64,000 nt of DNA from Agapanthus africanus (Eukaryota > Streptophyta > Magnoliopsida > Asparagales > Amaryllidaceae): assembly GCA_030015575.1 (NCBI GenBank), contig JASDDO010000001.1, positions 518,439,772-518,503,771 on the forward strand. The letters run 5' to 3'. Below are positions 34,831 to 46,060 of the stretch, one piece after another. The notes below the pieces were generated by a model. The model ran no database searches. It was not told where the DNA came from and worked only from the letters and a program-made list of their open reading frames with translations. How positions within the stretch are numbered: position 1 is the stretch's first letter; every line of letters begins with the position of its first letter. The translations under genes were made by a program, and so were the position numbers.

Positions 34831-37800
34831 ATGTCTTTCGATGCTACGTTTCCATTCGTCTGTTCAGAGGGAGGATTCCCTGAGGCACCTGTGGACCGGG
34901 AGGTTCTCGCGCTCATCAAAGACCGTGACCCGGAACACCAAAATCTTCACTTGTGGGGTAGATGGTATGACCAGATTATCAGAGGTCGTCAAAGATTCTC
35001 TTGTGCGACGCCGTCGGAGCCTATCTCGGCGATTCCGTATGCAGATGCACCCCCGGTGAACTATGCCGTGGAGGTTGTCAATTGGATTTCGGAGGGTCTT
35101 CTTCAACCTTCGATTGCCCCCGTACCCATGCAGCCACCGGCGGCTTTGGATACCCTGGGACGACGCATATGCCAGGGCGAGTCGCACCCTTAGGGACAGC
35201 CCTACAACATCGGGCTGACTCCATGTCATCCGGCTGGGTACTTGCAGTGGGCCCGGTACATCTCGTCGGCGAAGAAATCGCAGCTGTTAAAGCTCGGCTT
35301 ATACCCTGCGGTCTACGCTTCGCTGTTCCAGTATTCTGCACCTCCCACATGGTGGATTAAGGCGTTCTTGGAGCAGTGGAACATCCCTACTCATACCTTC
35401 CTTCTACTGGACAGAGAGGTCTCCATTTCCTTGGAAGAATTCGCCGAGGTTTCTGGTCTACCGGTCAGGGGGGAGCATTACGAGGAGCTGCTTCCTCCGG
35501 ATGAGTACGTTTTTGCCACCAAGCCGGTGGTGATGGGCCTCACGCCAGAGAATGCCATTCAGCACCAGTTCCCTAGTCTGATAAAGGTGTTGAACATGTA
35601 TGAGAGCCTCTTCCTGGAATCCGGAGGTCGGGGGGTCAGTTTTGCGGACTTCATTGCCCAGTTTCTTAGCCCGGAGATTTTGTCGCAACGAGGCGAAAAG
35701 TTTTCCAAGCTCGATGATCCCTTCGGCTTTGGCTTGGACCGTCAGCCGGTACTGGAAACTGATCAGAAAGGCTTTTTTCTTCCTGATGTTGCGATCATCC
35801 CTCTGTCAGAAATCGCCGCTCCGGGCATTGACGAGGAGGCTTTCTTTCTTGGGTTTCTTAGGCTATGGTTGAGTTGGTTCGCGCTCCCTATACAAGTGGC
35901 CATCGGGATCGCCGGGTTAGCCCACCTATACCACGGTCTCAGCGTGGCAGCGGATACCACTGAGCCGGGGGTGCATCCTGCCAACTTCCCGATGCATTAC
36001 TTCACTTCGTGGATGGAGATGTACGTGCTCGGGGTCTTTGGTATTCACAAGAGACCTTCGTTTTACGAAAGATGCAAGTTCTCTCGGATTATGCGGCTGG
36101 TTGACGCCTCCATCGTGAGTCCGTCACAGCGGGAGGCTAGGGGCTTGCTCCTTCGTCCGTGCATGGTCGGAGATAGTATGTCTTTCACAGACAAAGTCTT
36201 GACTATCGGCCAGGAACTTCAAAGGCGGTGCTGTCATTGCACGACGTTTTTAAGGACGGGGCCTCCGTGTTGAAAGCCCGGGAGATTCTCCATTTATACT
36301 CCATCAGGCCGGGTTTTCTGGTATTCAGGCAAAATGATGCGGCGCTATTCATTAGATACAACCCCCATCATTTTGCCCAACAGCTGAGTTATAATCAAGG
36401 AGTCCCGTTGGAGGCTTTCTTGGTAGAACCCGTTGCCACCAAAGAGGGAACGCGGGGCGCGCTGCATCATTTCATGCGCTTGAATACGGGCTCTCACTTC
36501 TTTATCAGTGAGCCGAGTTGTATCCCAAGGGCCCTTAATGTGCACGTGGCCTGGTATCAACATGCAATGGGAGCTGTTATCAGGGAGAAGAAGCGGCTGC
36601 TACTCGACCGCAAGGGTGCACCCCCTGCTAGTGACCGAAACCTCCTTTTGAAGTGAAGGACCATTGTCCTTCCTCCGCTCAGAGAAGCTGTCGTGATTGA
36701 AGTCCCCGGCGATAGGCCTGAGCTACCGGTGCCCCGTGCTCCCGTGGAGATGGTGGATGTACTACCGGTGCCCCGTGCTCCCGTGGAGATGGTGGATGTA
36801 CTACCGGTGCCCCGTGCTCCCGTGGAGACGGTAAATGTAGCTTCCCCCGAATCTGGCATGGGCTCAGATATCGGCACTCGTCGCCCCAAAGTGCCCACCA
36901 AGCATAAGCTTGTGCTGGCTGCGACTGGAGCTCGCTCGCAGAAGAGGAAGAAGAAGTCGGTCCTCTCTCTTGACGCTGTACTCGGCCTGGAGCCTCAGGC
37001 TCCTTATAACGAGGACGTGAGCGAATATGGGACCAACGAAGGTCTCTTCATAGCGCCGGAAGATACTGATCTCGAGGCCGCTATTGCAGCTTCTGTGCGA
37101 TCCGCAAGGCACCAAGCGGAAATGGCCACCCTCGCCCAATCGAGTAAGTATAAGCCGTAACTTCTATTATTGCACTATGTTTTTATTTTTATTATCATGC
37201 CTTGACTGACATTTTTCTTTCTGTAACAGGCTTCACCACTGAAGAGGCTCTGGCGGCTTCCCTCAAGACCTTCGAGGAGGAGGAGAGGAATCGCGTTTTG
37301 TTAGGCATTGGTATGTCTCGGCTTATTGCATCTTCATTCTCCTTCCTCATGGACAATCTGACCCCTTCTTTATCTTATCGCAGGGACCACAATGCCAATC
37401 CCGCAAAGTGATGCGGAGATTCTTCCCGGGCCGGCCACCGAAGTCCCGGCCTCTTCGATACTGCCGAAAGAGGCCTTACTCAAACGACCAATGACGGAAG
37501 CTTTGACGGCTCCAGAGGTAACCCTTGGTGCGGACGACGACGTCCTGTTGATGGAGGCGTCTAGAAGGTCCGCTTTGACGGCCCGGGCAGAGAGGAAGCG
37601 CCGAATGGGCGCGGAAAGGGAGCATAGTGCCGCCTTAGCCGCGGGTGCGGGTTCGAGCACCGCTACCCTTGCCCCTACTCTTTCAGAGGATGCTCCGGCT
37701 GCCTTGTCTACTGCCCATAGACAGGCAGCCCGTGCCGCTCGGGAAGCAATCGGAAAATCGACTCAAGGTAACGTGACATTGGGTCCTTCTGTCAAAGTTT

Positions 37801-39458
37801 TAATTTTCAGGCTCTCATATATCCTATCTTGCAGGGCCGAGTCTTGCCGAAGAAGTGGTGGCGACCGCCGAGCCTGGGGCAGCGGTAGAGGAGGTAGCCG
37901 TGATTGCCGAACCCAAGGCGGCGGTAGGAGAGGTAGCTGCAATTTCCGAGCTCGAGGCAGCGGCTGGTGAAATAGTCACGGTTGCTGTGCCTGAGATAGC
38001 TACCATTGCCGAGCCCGAGGTGGCGATGGGTGAGACGGGTACGGCCGCCGAGCCCGAGGTAGCCACTCTGTCGCAAGAGTCGGGCACTGCCCCGATCGTC
38101 GCTCTTTCCGCTCGCGGCTCTTTGCCATCTCCTGGCGTCGCAAGCATTACGACGGCTCTCGTAGAGTCCGGGGATGAGGCGACGGGAGGCGAAACCATTC
38201 CGATGGAGGAGGGTGGAGCAGTCGCTATATCAAGTGACGCCCTTGTTGCGATTCCGACCGGCGACTCACCAGGTAGATTTTGGGTCATTGCTTCTCTTTT
38301 TGGTTTGCAATCCCTTTCAATCTTTCCTGATGGTATTTATCTCGTTTCTAATGCAGGCATGGCGAATGTTGAGGTTGCGCTATCCGAGGCAGCGCCATCA
38401 GTTACTGCTTTGACGGTGACCACTGTTCTACCTTCTCTCATACCATCTCAGATATTGGAAGGTGCGGATTTGTGACCCATTAGTCTTATTTCTAGGCTGT
38501 ATAATTTATGTACTGATATTGCATTACTGCGTTCTTGCAGGAGTCCTTTTTGATCACCTATATCAGGTGCTGCACCCACATTTCTCCTTCCAGTCAGAGA
38601 TTGCCTCATCCAGTGGCGCCGGTGAGTACCGCCTTTAGCTAATGTCTTTTCTTTTCCTTTACTGGCGGTCAAATCATTTCTAATTCTTCTTTGTTTAAAT
38701 TGCAGCTCTATAGATTGAAGGAGAAGACGAAAGACCAGTTGCACCATCGGTACTCCCGGTTTTGCCTCCTGCTGCAGCCGGTATAGTAATCTCCGTTGTT
38801 CATGAACCTCTTTTACCTCTTGAACCGTTATTTAACTGTGATTTGCTTTGTAGCTGTGACACCGATTTCAGCTCCGTTTGAGTCTTAAGTCATAATGCCA
38901 GCATGCCCCTTCTCTCGACGGGCATCCTCCAAAGGCGCTGCAAATAGTCTGCGCATGTTGAGCGATCACCTCGAGGAGCTTAACGCGGAGACCCTGGCCC
39001 TTGGTGTAGATTTTGCTGCTGAGGTTAATCTCATGCTGGCGACGCTTGTGCACTTTCATAGCGAGGGCGTCGTTGAGTCTTGGGTTAACCACTGCAGGAA
39101 AATTGAGGTTTGTCTTCATGAGCTCGAGGTCGGACGTCTCGCCCCTGAGGTCCTGGGTGTGAACTCTCAACGGGCCGCGTGGATCGAGCAGAGCACTCTC
39201 TACTTCCGCCATCTTGAACAAAAAGCGGCTCTGAGGCATAAGGAGCGCGAAGAGGCTTTAAGTGAATCTGCTCGTTTGCATGCCCAAGTTGGTGCAGACG
39301 CTGCACAGCTGAAAGTCATCTTTGAAAGCCTTCGACGATGTATTTCTGACGGGCTAACGCTGAAGCAGAAACTCGACTTCATTGAACGAGATGCGCAAGG
39401 TCGTGAGGTGGCTCAGTGGGTCGTTGATGAGCAACTTTCATCTTATCTGCAGCAATGA
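34831..39458 (+). CDS. Antisense gene in Tat-1: PMD-like protein
   Basis: Plus-strand gene opposite to the retrotransposon, between integrase and 3' LTR. The first third (to about 36656) encodes a plant mobile domain/aminotransferase-like region, with blocks such as WNIPTHTFLLLDREVSISL and FAEVSGLPV, as in PMD or Transposase_28-type proteins. The middle (36690-38475) is low complexity with lysine-rich patches, a 13-residue repeat and alanine/glutamate repeats (AEP-AxxEVA). The end (38895-39458) is charged and likely coiled coil. Several gaps of about 60-90 bp bounded by GT...AG look like introns, for example near 37143-37229. The gene is not seen intact and is treated as part of the fossil. 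Antisense ORFs at this position are known in other Tat elements (Grande gene 23 of maize, for one). Function unknown; a host-derived DNA- or chromatin-related role is possible. Confidence 0.75.
36723..36839 (+). repeat. 39 bp tandem repeat, three units, in the antisense gene
   Basis: CTACCGGTGCCCCGTGCTCC starts at 36723, 36762 and 36801. The first two units are identical and the third differs slightly. It encodes the 13-residue unit PVPRAPVEMVDVL. A period divisible by three keeps the frame. Confidence 0.95.
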
Positions 39459-39843
39459 GCTCAGGTTGAAGCAGAGTTGGCCGTGGCAGTTGGCCGTGGC
39501 AGTTGACTGAGGGGAATGCGTGAGCAATTGATTGGCCTACTTAAGACGCTTCCCTCCCAATAGTTGTTTTTTGCGCCATTTGTAAATTTTGAATAAAATG
39601 TATTCATTTTTCTTTATCTTCTCAGATGACATAGCTTGTACTCAATTGAACTCATAAATAAAAGATACACTTCTTTCGCAATGTCTTGTGTTATTTCTTG
39701 CTTTCTTCTTTCTTTTGTTATCAGCATGTCACCTTAGCAAGCATAGTCGGCAGATGATAGAGTGAGCATCTTGTTTTGGCTTCTTCGAAGGGTAGTGATG
39801 GCTTAGGAAGCAGGTTCAAATCTGCTGTCTAAGACTCTTCAAC

Positions 39844-40013
39844 TTTATGAGCCGTGAGGGTCTCATAAAGACTTTCTCCCTATAAGTCGAGAGGATCTCG
39901 TAGGTGTATTTTCTCCTTAGGAATCGTGAGGATTCCTAAGTGCGTTTTCCCTTATAAGTCGTAAGGATCTTATAAGAGAGTTTTCTTCCTTACGAATCGA
40001 GAGGACCCGTAAG
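39844..40013. repeat. Hairpin modules with conserved loop, set 1
   Basis: Five consecutive units. 39844-39869: TTTATGAG / CTCATAAA around CCGTGAGGGT. Near 39880: CCTATAAG / CTCGTAGG (one wobble, one mismatch). 39916-39940: CTTAGGAATC / GATTCCTAAG around GTGAG. 39951-39976: CTTATAAG / CTTATAAG around TCGTAAGGAT. 39989-40013: CTTACG / CGTAAG. Stems change, the loop core CGTGAGGAT or CGAGAGGA is kept. Confidence 0.88.
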
Positions 40014-40028
40014 TGTTTAGTGGGATAG

Positions 40029-41135
40029 ACATGTAGATAACGTATTTCCGAAACGGGGTCATATGGATGACGTATTTCCGTGACGGGGTCATATGGATGA
40101 CGTATTTCCGAACGGGGTCATGTGGATGATGTACTTCCGAACGGGGTCATGTGGATGACGTACTTCCGAACGGGGTCATGTCGATGACGTATTTCCGCGA
40201 CGGTGTCATTTGGATGACGTATTTCCGTGACGGGGTCATTTGGATGATGTATTTCCGCGACGGGGTCATGTGGATGACGTATTTCCGAACGGGGTCATGT
40301 GGATGACGTATTTCCGCGACGGGGTCATTTGGATGAAGTATTTCCGCGACGGGGTCATTTGGATGATGTATTTCCGCGGCGGGGTCATTTAGATGACGTA
40401 TTTCCGCGACGGGGTCATGTGGATGACGTATTTCCGTGACGGGGTCATTTGGATGACGTATTTCCGCGACGGGGTCATTTGGATGACGTATTTCCGAGCG
40501 AGGTCATGTGGATGGCGTATTTCCGCGACGGGGTCATTTGGATGACGTATTTCCGCGACGGGGTCATGTGGATGACGTATTTCCGAACGGGGTCATGTGG
40601 ATGTCGTACTTCCGAACGGGGTCATGTGGATGACGTATTTCCGAGCGGGGTCATGTGGATGACGTATTTCCGCGACGGGGTCATTTGGATGACGTATTTC
40701 CGTGATGGGGTCATTTGGATGACGTATTTTCGAACGGGGTCATGTGGATGACGTATTTCCGAATGGGGTCATGTGGATGTCGTACTTCCACGACGGGGTC
40801 ATTTGGATGACGTATTTCCGCGACGGGGTCATTTGGATGACGTATTTCCAAGCGGGGTCATGTAGATGACGTATTTCCGCGACGGGGTCATTTGGATGAC
40901 GTATTTCCGAACGGGGTCATGTGGATGACGTATTTCCGAACGGGGTCATGTGGATGTCGTATTTCCGAACGGGGTTATGTGGATGTCGTGCTTTCGAACG
41001 GGGTCATGTGGATGACGTATTTCCGCGACGGGGTCATATAGATGACGTATTTCTACGACGGGGTCATTGGCTGATGTGTTTCCGTGACGGGGTCATGTGG
41101 ATGACGTATTTCCGAGACGGGGTCATTTAGATGAC
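40029..41135. repeat. 29/30 bp tandem array, about 37 units
   Basis: The unit is GGGGTCATTTGGATGACGTATTTCCG followed by either CGAC (30 bp form) or AA/AGC (29 bp form). The two forms are interspersed. Each unit contains GGATGACGT, which holds the bZIP core TGACGT. Open frames over it, such as MDDVFP..., are products of the repeat. Confidence 0.95.
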
Positions 41136-41145
41136 GTAGCGTCTG

Positions 41146-41410
41146 TTGTAATGAGACGAATGTCGAAGTGGTCTCTAGGTTTTCTGTGAACCGTCGAGAT
41201 TTGGAACAGGGACTCTGCTATGGCTCCAAGGTTGATTGTAGCGTCTAAATCCTGCTGGAATGAGGAAGAACGCTGTTGATGATCTCTAGGCTGTCTGTGA
41301 ACCGTCGATATTTGGAACAGGGACTCTGCCATGACTCCAAGGTTGATTGTAGCGTCTGAATCCTGCTGGAATGAGGAAGAACGCTGTTGATGATCTCTAG
41401 GCTGTCTGCG
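41146..41410. repeat. ~123 bp tandem repeat, two full units and a part
   Basis: TCTCTAGG...CTGTGAACCGTCGA...TTTGGAACAGGGACTCTGC...CCTGCTGGAATGAGGAAGAACGCTG recurs with few changes. It is related to the ~130 bp repeat of Tat-3 at 24840-25500. Confidence 0.85.
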
Positions 41411-41554
41411 AACCGTCGAGATTTGGCTTCATTTCGATGAAGCCTGGTGGGAAGGCATGGTTCCCTCTTTGTTTGCGCCCCTGGATTGTATACAGGGATC
41501 GATGTGATCTAACCTGTAGGGCATAAATTTCATTTTTCTTTATTTCTTTCCGCG

Positions 41555-41770
41555 ATGCTCTATCATTTCAGCTTTTATATCGCGAAAGTCGCGATTGCCC
41601 AATCATTTCGGCTATTTTTCGCGGTGCCCAATCATTTCGGCTATTTGTTTTATTTACTCGCCGCTTTTTATTGCGAGTTGCCCAACCATTTCGGCTATTT
41701 TGTATGTATACATTTTCACTTGCTGATTTGCAAGTTGCCCCATCATTTCGGCTATTTCGTATGCATGTGT
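41555..41770. repeat. Short dispersed repeat CATTTCGGCTATTT
   Basis: The block GTTGCCCAATCATTTCGGCT, with variants, occurs four or five times at 35-60 bp spacing. Confidence 0.75.
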
Positions 41771-41936
41771 GGCTCGCTGGCTTTTCGCTACAAGCTTGGA
41801 ATTAGACACTGATTTCGACATCGGCACCACTACAATTGGGATATTGCCAGGAGCGAATCATCATTTGCTTCTGTCGATGTCGAACAAAGGTGGCTTAGCG
41901 AACAGAGTTAGGATCCTGTCGACTAAGGCTCTTAAC

Positions 41937-42450
41937 TTTACAAGCCGTAAGGGTCTCATAAAGGTACTTCTCCCTACGAGTCGTGAGGATCTCGTAGGTG
42001 CATTTTCTCCTTAGGGATTGCGAGGATTCCTAAGTGCATGGTCTCTTATAAGTCGTAAGGATCTTACAAGAGCGCTTTCTCCTTATAAGTCGAGAGGGCT
42101 TACAAGGGGTTCACTGTGCAAACATACCCCTAGTCACGGATGGGACTTTGTTAGGGAAATGTTTATTCGGCCCATGGATTGTATACAAGGGTCAATACTG
42201 AACCGCTTGTAGGGCAGCATTGGAGGTTGTGGTGGCCGCTTAAGAACAGGTTCAGATCCCTGTAGCTTAAGACTTTTGAATCTTATGAGCCGTGAGGGTC
42301 TCATAAGAGGGTTCTCCTTACGAGTCGTGAGAATCTCGCAAGTGTAATTTCTCCTTAAGAATCATGGGGATCCCTAAGTGTGTTGTCCCCTTGTGAGTCG
42401 TAAGGATCTCACGCGGGTGGTTTCTCCTTACAGGGTCGAGAGGACCTTGC
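41937..42450. repeat. Hairpin modules with conserved loop, sets 2 and 3
   Basis: The series seen at 39844 recurs twice. Perfect members include CCTACGAG / CTCGTAGG near 41971 and CTTATGAG / CTCATAAG near 42280, again around TCGTGAGGAT- or CCGTGAGGGT-type loops. Others keep pairing with one wobble or mismatch. Confidence 0.8.
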
Positions 42451-42849
42451 AAGTGTCTTTTAACGAGCTTGCGCCCTTTCAGGTTTTCACAAAACTCGCC
42501 GGTAGCCCTGCTGTTTTTACTCACGGAGCCCTTTCGGGTTTTCATCCGTGCCCATTTTGCTTATGGACATACCGTTTTTCTTTTTTTTCTTTTTTTTGTG
42601 TCAGCCTTGGGATGCTGTGGTCCATGGTAGTTTATCGACGTCTCGGTCAACAGCCAGTTTTAGGACATAGTGGTCCATCGTTAGTTTAAGGACGTTTCGG
42701 TCCGCCGTTAGTTTAAGGATGTTTCGGTCCATTGTTAGTCTAAGGACGTTTCGGTCCGTTAGCCGGTTACTACTTATAGAGTTTGGGCTTAGGAAGATAG
42801 CGAGCGGACATAGTCGTCGTCATCTATCATTGACCTAGGCTATGACTCG

Positions 42850-44000
42850 TCAGTCGTAGTACTTTTTTAGGAAGCGACCATTTATTGGTCCGAAGGGCCT
42901 TTCGCCATGCATGTCCATGAGTAGATAGGCTCCACCCTGGTAGACCTTATCTATGATATACGGGCCTTCATAGTTTGGCTCGAATTTCCCCCGCTTGGCG
43001 CGATTAGGGATCATAGGTCTTTTGACCACTAGCACGAGTTCGCCTTGGCGGAATGTTCTCAGCCTAGTCAATCTTTCGTATGAGCGCGTCATCTTTGCTT
43101 TATAAGCCTCCAGATCTTATTGCGCTATGAGTCGGGTTTCATCAAGGGCATCGAGCTCCTCAAGACGAAGGTGAGCGTTCTCTTCGTCCGTTAGCTCGTA
43201 ATGAACTGCGACTCGTAGAGAGGGTAGCTCTATCTCGAGGGGGAGTACTGCCTCTGTACCGAATACCAATGCGTACGGAGTCGTGTTCGTGGCCGTTTTG
43301 AATGTAGTTCGATACGCCCAGAGAGCTTCATGCAGTCTCTCATGTCAGTCCTTTTTATTTCGAGATACCGTCTTTTTCACGATCTTCGTCAAAGTTTTGT
43401 TAAAAGCCTCAGCTAGACCGTTAGCTCGGGGATTATAGACTGAGGAGTATCTCCAGTCTATGTTATGCTGTTGTGCGAAGCGGCTGATCTTGTGGCTTCT
43501 GTAGGCTGGCCCGTTATCGGAGATGATCCGTCTCGGAGTGCCGAACCGATAAATGACATGTGTCTTGAAGAAATGGAGGATATTCTCCGTCTTCACTTCC
43601 CTTAGCGGTACTGCTTCTGCTTATTTGGAGAAGTAATCAGTTGTCGCCAAAATGAATCGATGTCCTCTGGACGATGCTGGTTCGATGGGGCCGATTATGT
43701 CAGTTCCCCACATTTCGAACGGCCAGCTAGCTACTGTTGGATGTAGTGGATTCGAATGCTGATGGATAAAGTCCCCATGGATCTGGCACGAGTGGCATTG
43801 CTTCGCATACTCGAGGCAGTCCTGAATCATCGTGGGCCAATAATAACCCATCCGTTTAATCTTCAGCTTCATCTTTGGGCCGGCTTGGTGAGAACCACAG
43901 AGTCCGTCATGAGTTTCTTGGACGACTCGTTTCGCTTCTTCAGGTCCTAGGCATCTTATCCACAGAGAATCAAATGATCTCTTATACAGAGTATCATTGA
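42850..44000 (-). mobile_element. Tat-1 pol: integrase
   Basis: On the minus strand the zinc-binding region (HDGLCGSHQ, then CHSCQ) lies at about 43780-43930. The catalytic core (WGTDIIGPIE, SDNGPAY, GLAEAFNKTL) lies at about 43370-43740. A C-terminal domain (FRQGELVLV, GPYIIDKV) lies at 42850-43092. No chromodomain is seen, as expected for Tat. Integrase inserts the cDNA into the genome. The region is broken. Confidence 0.93.
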
Positions 44001-44229
44001 CGAAAGCAAAAGACAGAGCTCGTTTCATAAGCTGGTGTCTTGAGGATGCATCTTCAGGTCTTCGACGGGATTTGAAGTAGTCTATAAAGACATCTCTCCA
44101 ATCGGTAACCTTTTCTTGGTCCTTTATTTGCAGAGTCATTTGCTCGGTCGCTCTGTTTTCTTCAGACAATTCCGGAGATACTTCCGCCGGCGCAAGAACT
44201 CGACGGCTTTGCACAACGATTCTCACGTC

Positions 44230-44660
44230 ATCGAGGTTCTCGTCGTCTAGTTCTTTAGCGAGCTTGGCTAGTGCATCCGCCTTGCTATTTTCCGCGCGTG
44301 GTATACTTTCCAGGGTGTAGGAGGGAATTTGAGTCAGTAATTGCTGCACTTTCTCGCCGTACTTTACCAACTCTGGTTTGCATGTTTGGTAGTCGCCATT
44401 TACTTGACTGACGATCAGTTGGGAGTCTTCGTATATGAGGAGGTTATTAATTCCCAAGTCGATGGCGATCTCAAGACCTGCTATCAAAGCTTTGTATTCG
44501 GCTTCGTTGTTCGTTCTCGGCTCTGTTAAGGAGAAGGCAAAGCGCGTTATCCCTCCTTGTGGAGTTACGAAGATGAGGCCTACCCCCGATTTGACTATAG
44601 GGGTGCTTTGTTTGCGCTTCTTAATGGAAGACGCTCCATCAAAATAAAGTTCTCACCGAG
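44230..44660 (-). mobile_element. Tat-1 pol: second, archaeal-type RNase H
   Basis: A minus-strand block with AEYKALIAGLE, YEDSQLIVSQVNGDYQ and PRAENSKADALAKLA lies between the ordinary RNase H and integrase. An additional aRNase H at this position is a diagnostic trait of the plant Tat lineage. Confidence 0.9.
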
Positions 44661-44699
44661 TATCACCCCCGTCGATCGTGTCAAACGCATGTTCGTCCG

Positions 44700-46060
44700 G
44701 CAGTTCGCAATTCAAAGGAGAATCGGCAGGTATCGGATGTTCAGCGAGGAAGTCGGCGATGGCCTGACCTTTCATTGCCTTAAGAGGCCGATAAATTATC
44801 GAGAATTCCATCAAGAGCAGGGCCCATTTAGCGAGTCGTCCTGTTAATATGGCTTTTGACATCAAATATTTGAGGGGATCCACCTTTGATATGATATGGA
44901 CTTCATGCGCCAATGCATAGTGCCCGAGCTTCGTTATCGCGAAGATCAATGCCAGGCAGTGTTTTTCAATGGGAGAGTAATTGATTTCTGCCCCCAGTAG
45001 AACTCGACTTAAGTAGTAGAGGGCTCTCTCCTTGCCTTAGTCGTTCTCTTGTGCCCACAGCGCGCCTAAAGAACCTTCGAGGGCAGTTGTATACAGAATA
45101 GGAGGCTTTCCTTTGACCTGAGCGGTTAGCACTGGCGGTTTCTGCAGGTATTGCTTGATTTCGTCCAGTGCGTTTTGGCATTTGCGATCCCAGACAAATG
45201 GGGTTCCTTTCTTCATCAGGTGACCGTAGGGGCGGCACTTTCCGGAAAGATTGGCTATAAATCGCCGGATATACGCGAGCTTCCCTTGGAGAGACCGCAA
45301 TTGCTTGACAGTTCTTGGCGGAGGCATTTCCTTGATCGCCTTGATCTTCGACGGATCTATCTCGATGCCTCGGTGTCGTACGATGAATCCCAAGAACTTG
45401 CCCGAGGAAACTCGGAACGCGCATTTGAGAGGGTTCATCTTCAAGTTGTATTGCCGAAGGCGTTGAAATACGGTCTTCAGATGCTCTAAATGTTCCTCGT
45501 ATGATTTGCTTTTAACCACGAGGTCGTCAATATAGCATTCGACGATTTCATGTATGAGGTCATCGAAAATCTTCGTCATGGCCCTCTGATAGGTAGCGCC
45601 GGCGTTCTTTAGACCGAAAGGCATCACCTTATAGCAGAATATGCCCAAAGGAGTCCGGAAAGCGGTATGCTTCTGGTCTTCGGAATGCATCTTTATCTGA
45701 TTGTATCCTGATGAGCCATCCATGAAGGAAAAGATTTCGTGAGTGGACGTATTATCTATCATCAGTTCGGTGACCGGCACTGGGAAGTCATCCTTCGGGC
45801 AAGCTTTATTGAGATCCCGAAAGTCTACACATATGCGCACTGTCCCATTCTTCATCATCACTGGGACGATGTTGGCGATCCAATCAGGATACTGAACCTC
45901 CTGGATGAAGCCAGAGTCGATTAGTTTCTTAACCTCAGCGTTGATACTCATCTCAAGCTCGAGCCGCATTCGTCTCGGCGCTTGTTTGACTGGCTTGATG
46001 TCCGGAGATATCGCCAATTTGTGCACAGCAATCTCTGGATCTAGTCCCGGCATTTCGGAA
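44700..46060 (-). mobile_element. Tat-1 pol: reverse transcriptase and RNase H
   Basis: Minus-strand RT with GTVRICVDFRDLNKACPKDD at about 45800-45860, FRTPLGIFCYKVMPFGLKNA at about 45600-45660 and the catalytic block CYIDDLVVKS at about 45513-45542. The RNase H region follows (LYTTALEGSLGALW near 45060-45100 and LAKWALLLMEF, GQAIADFLAEH at 44730-44840). The sequence is Tat-like, with CPKDDFP instead of the chromoviral form. The region is broken. Confidence 0.94.

Larger units (their letters stand above)
39459..42849 (-). mobile_element. Tat-1 3' untranslated zone between integrase and antisense gene
   Basis: No coding capacity on either strand beyond repeat-derived open frames. Left to right it holds hairpin modules (39844-40013), a 29/30 bp tandem array (40029-41135), a 123 bp repeat (41146-41410), CATTTCGGCTATTT repeats (41555-41770), more hairpin modules (41937-42110, 42276-42450) and GGAC...GTCC repeats (42640-42770). 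Tandem repeats in this position are a known trait of Tat/Ogre elements. Confidence 0.85.

Noticed and set aside
34864-36901. Minus-strand open frames opposite the PMD-like gene
   Set aside because: Shadow frames of GC-rich coding sequence; domain similarity and splice signals are all on the plus strand.
40449-41130. Open frames MDDVFP... and MWMTYF...
   Set aside because: They exist only because the 29/30 bp repeat lacks stops in some frames. No codon bias, start context or homology is seen.
40029-41135. Regular ~30 bp repeats suggesting a CRISPR array
   Set aside because: Units are contiguous without unique spacers, in plant DNA, inside a Tat 3' zone. It is a plain tandem array.
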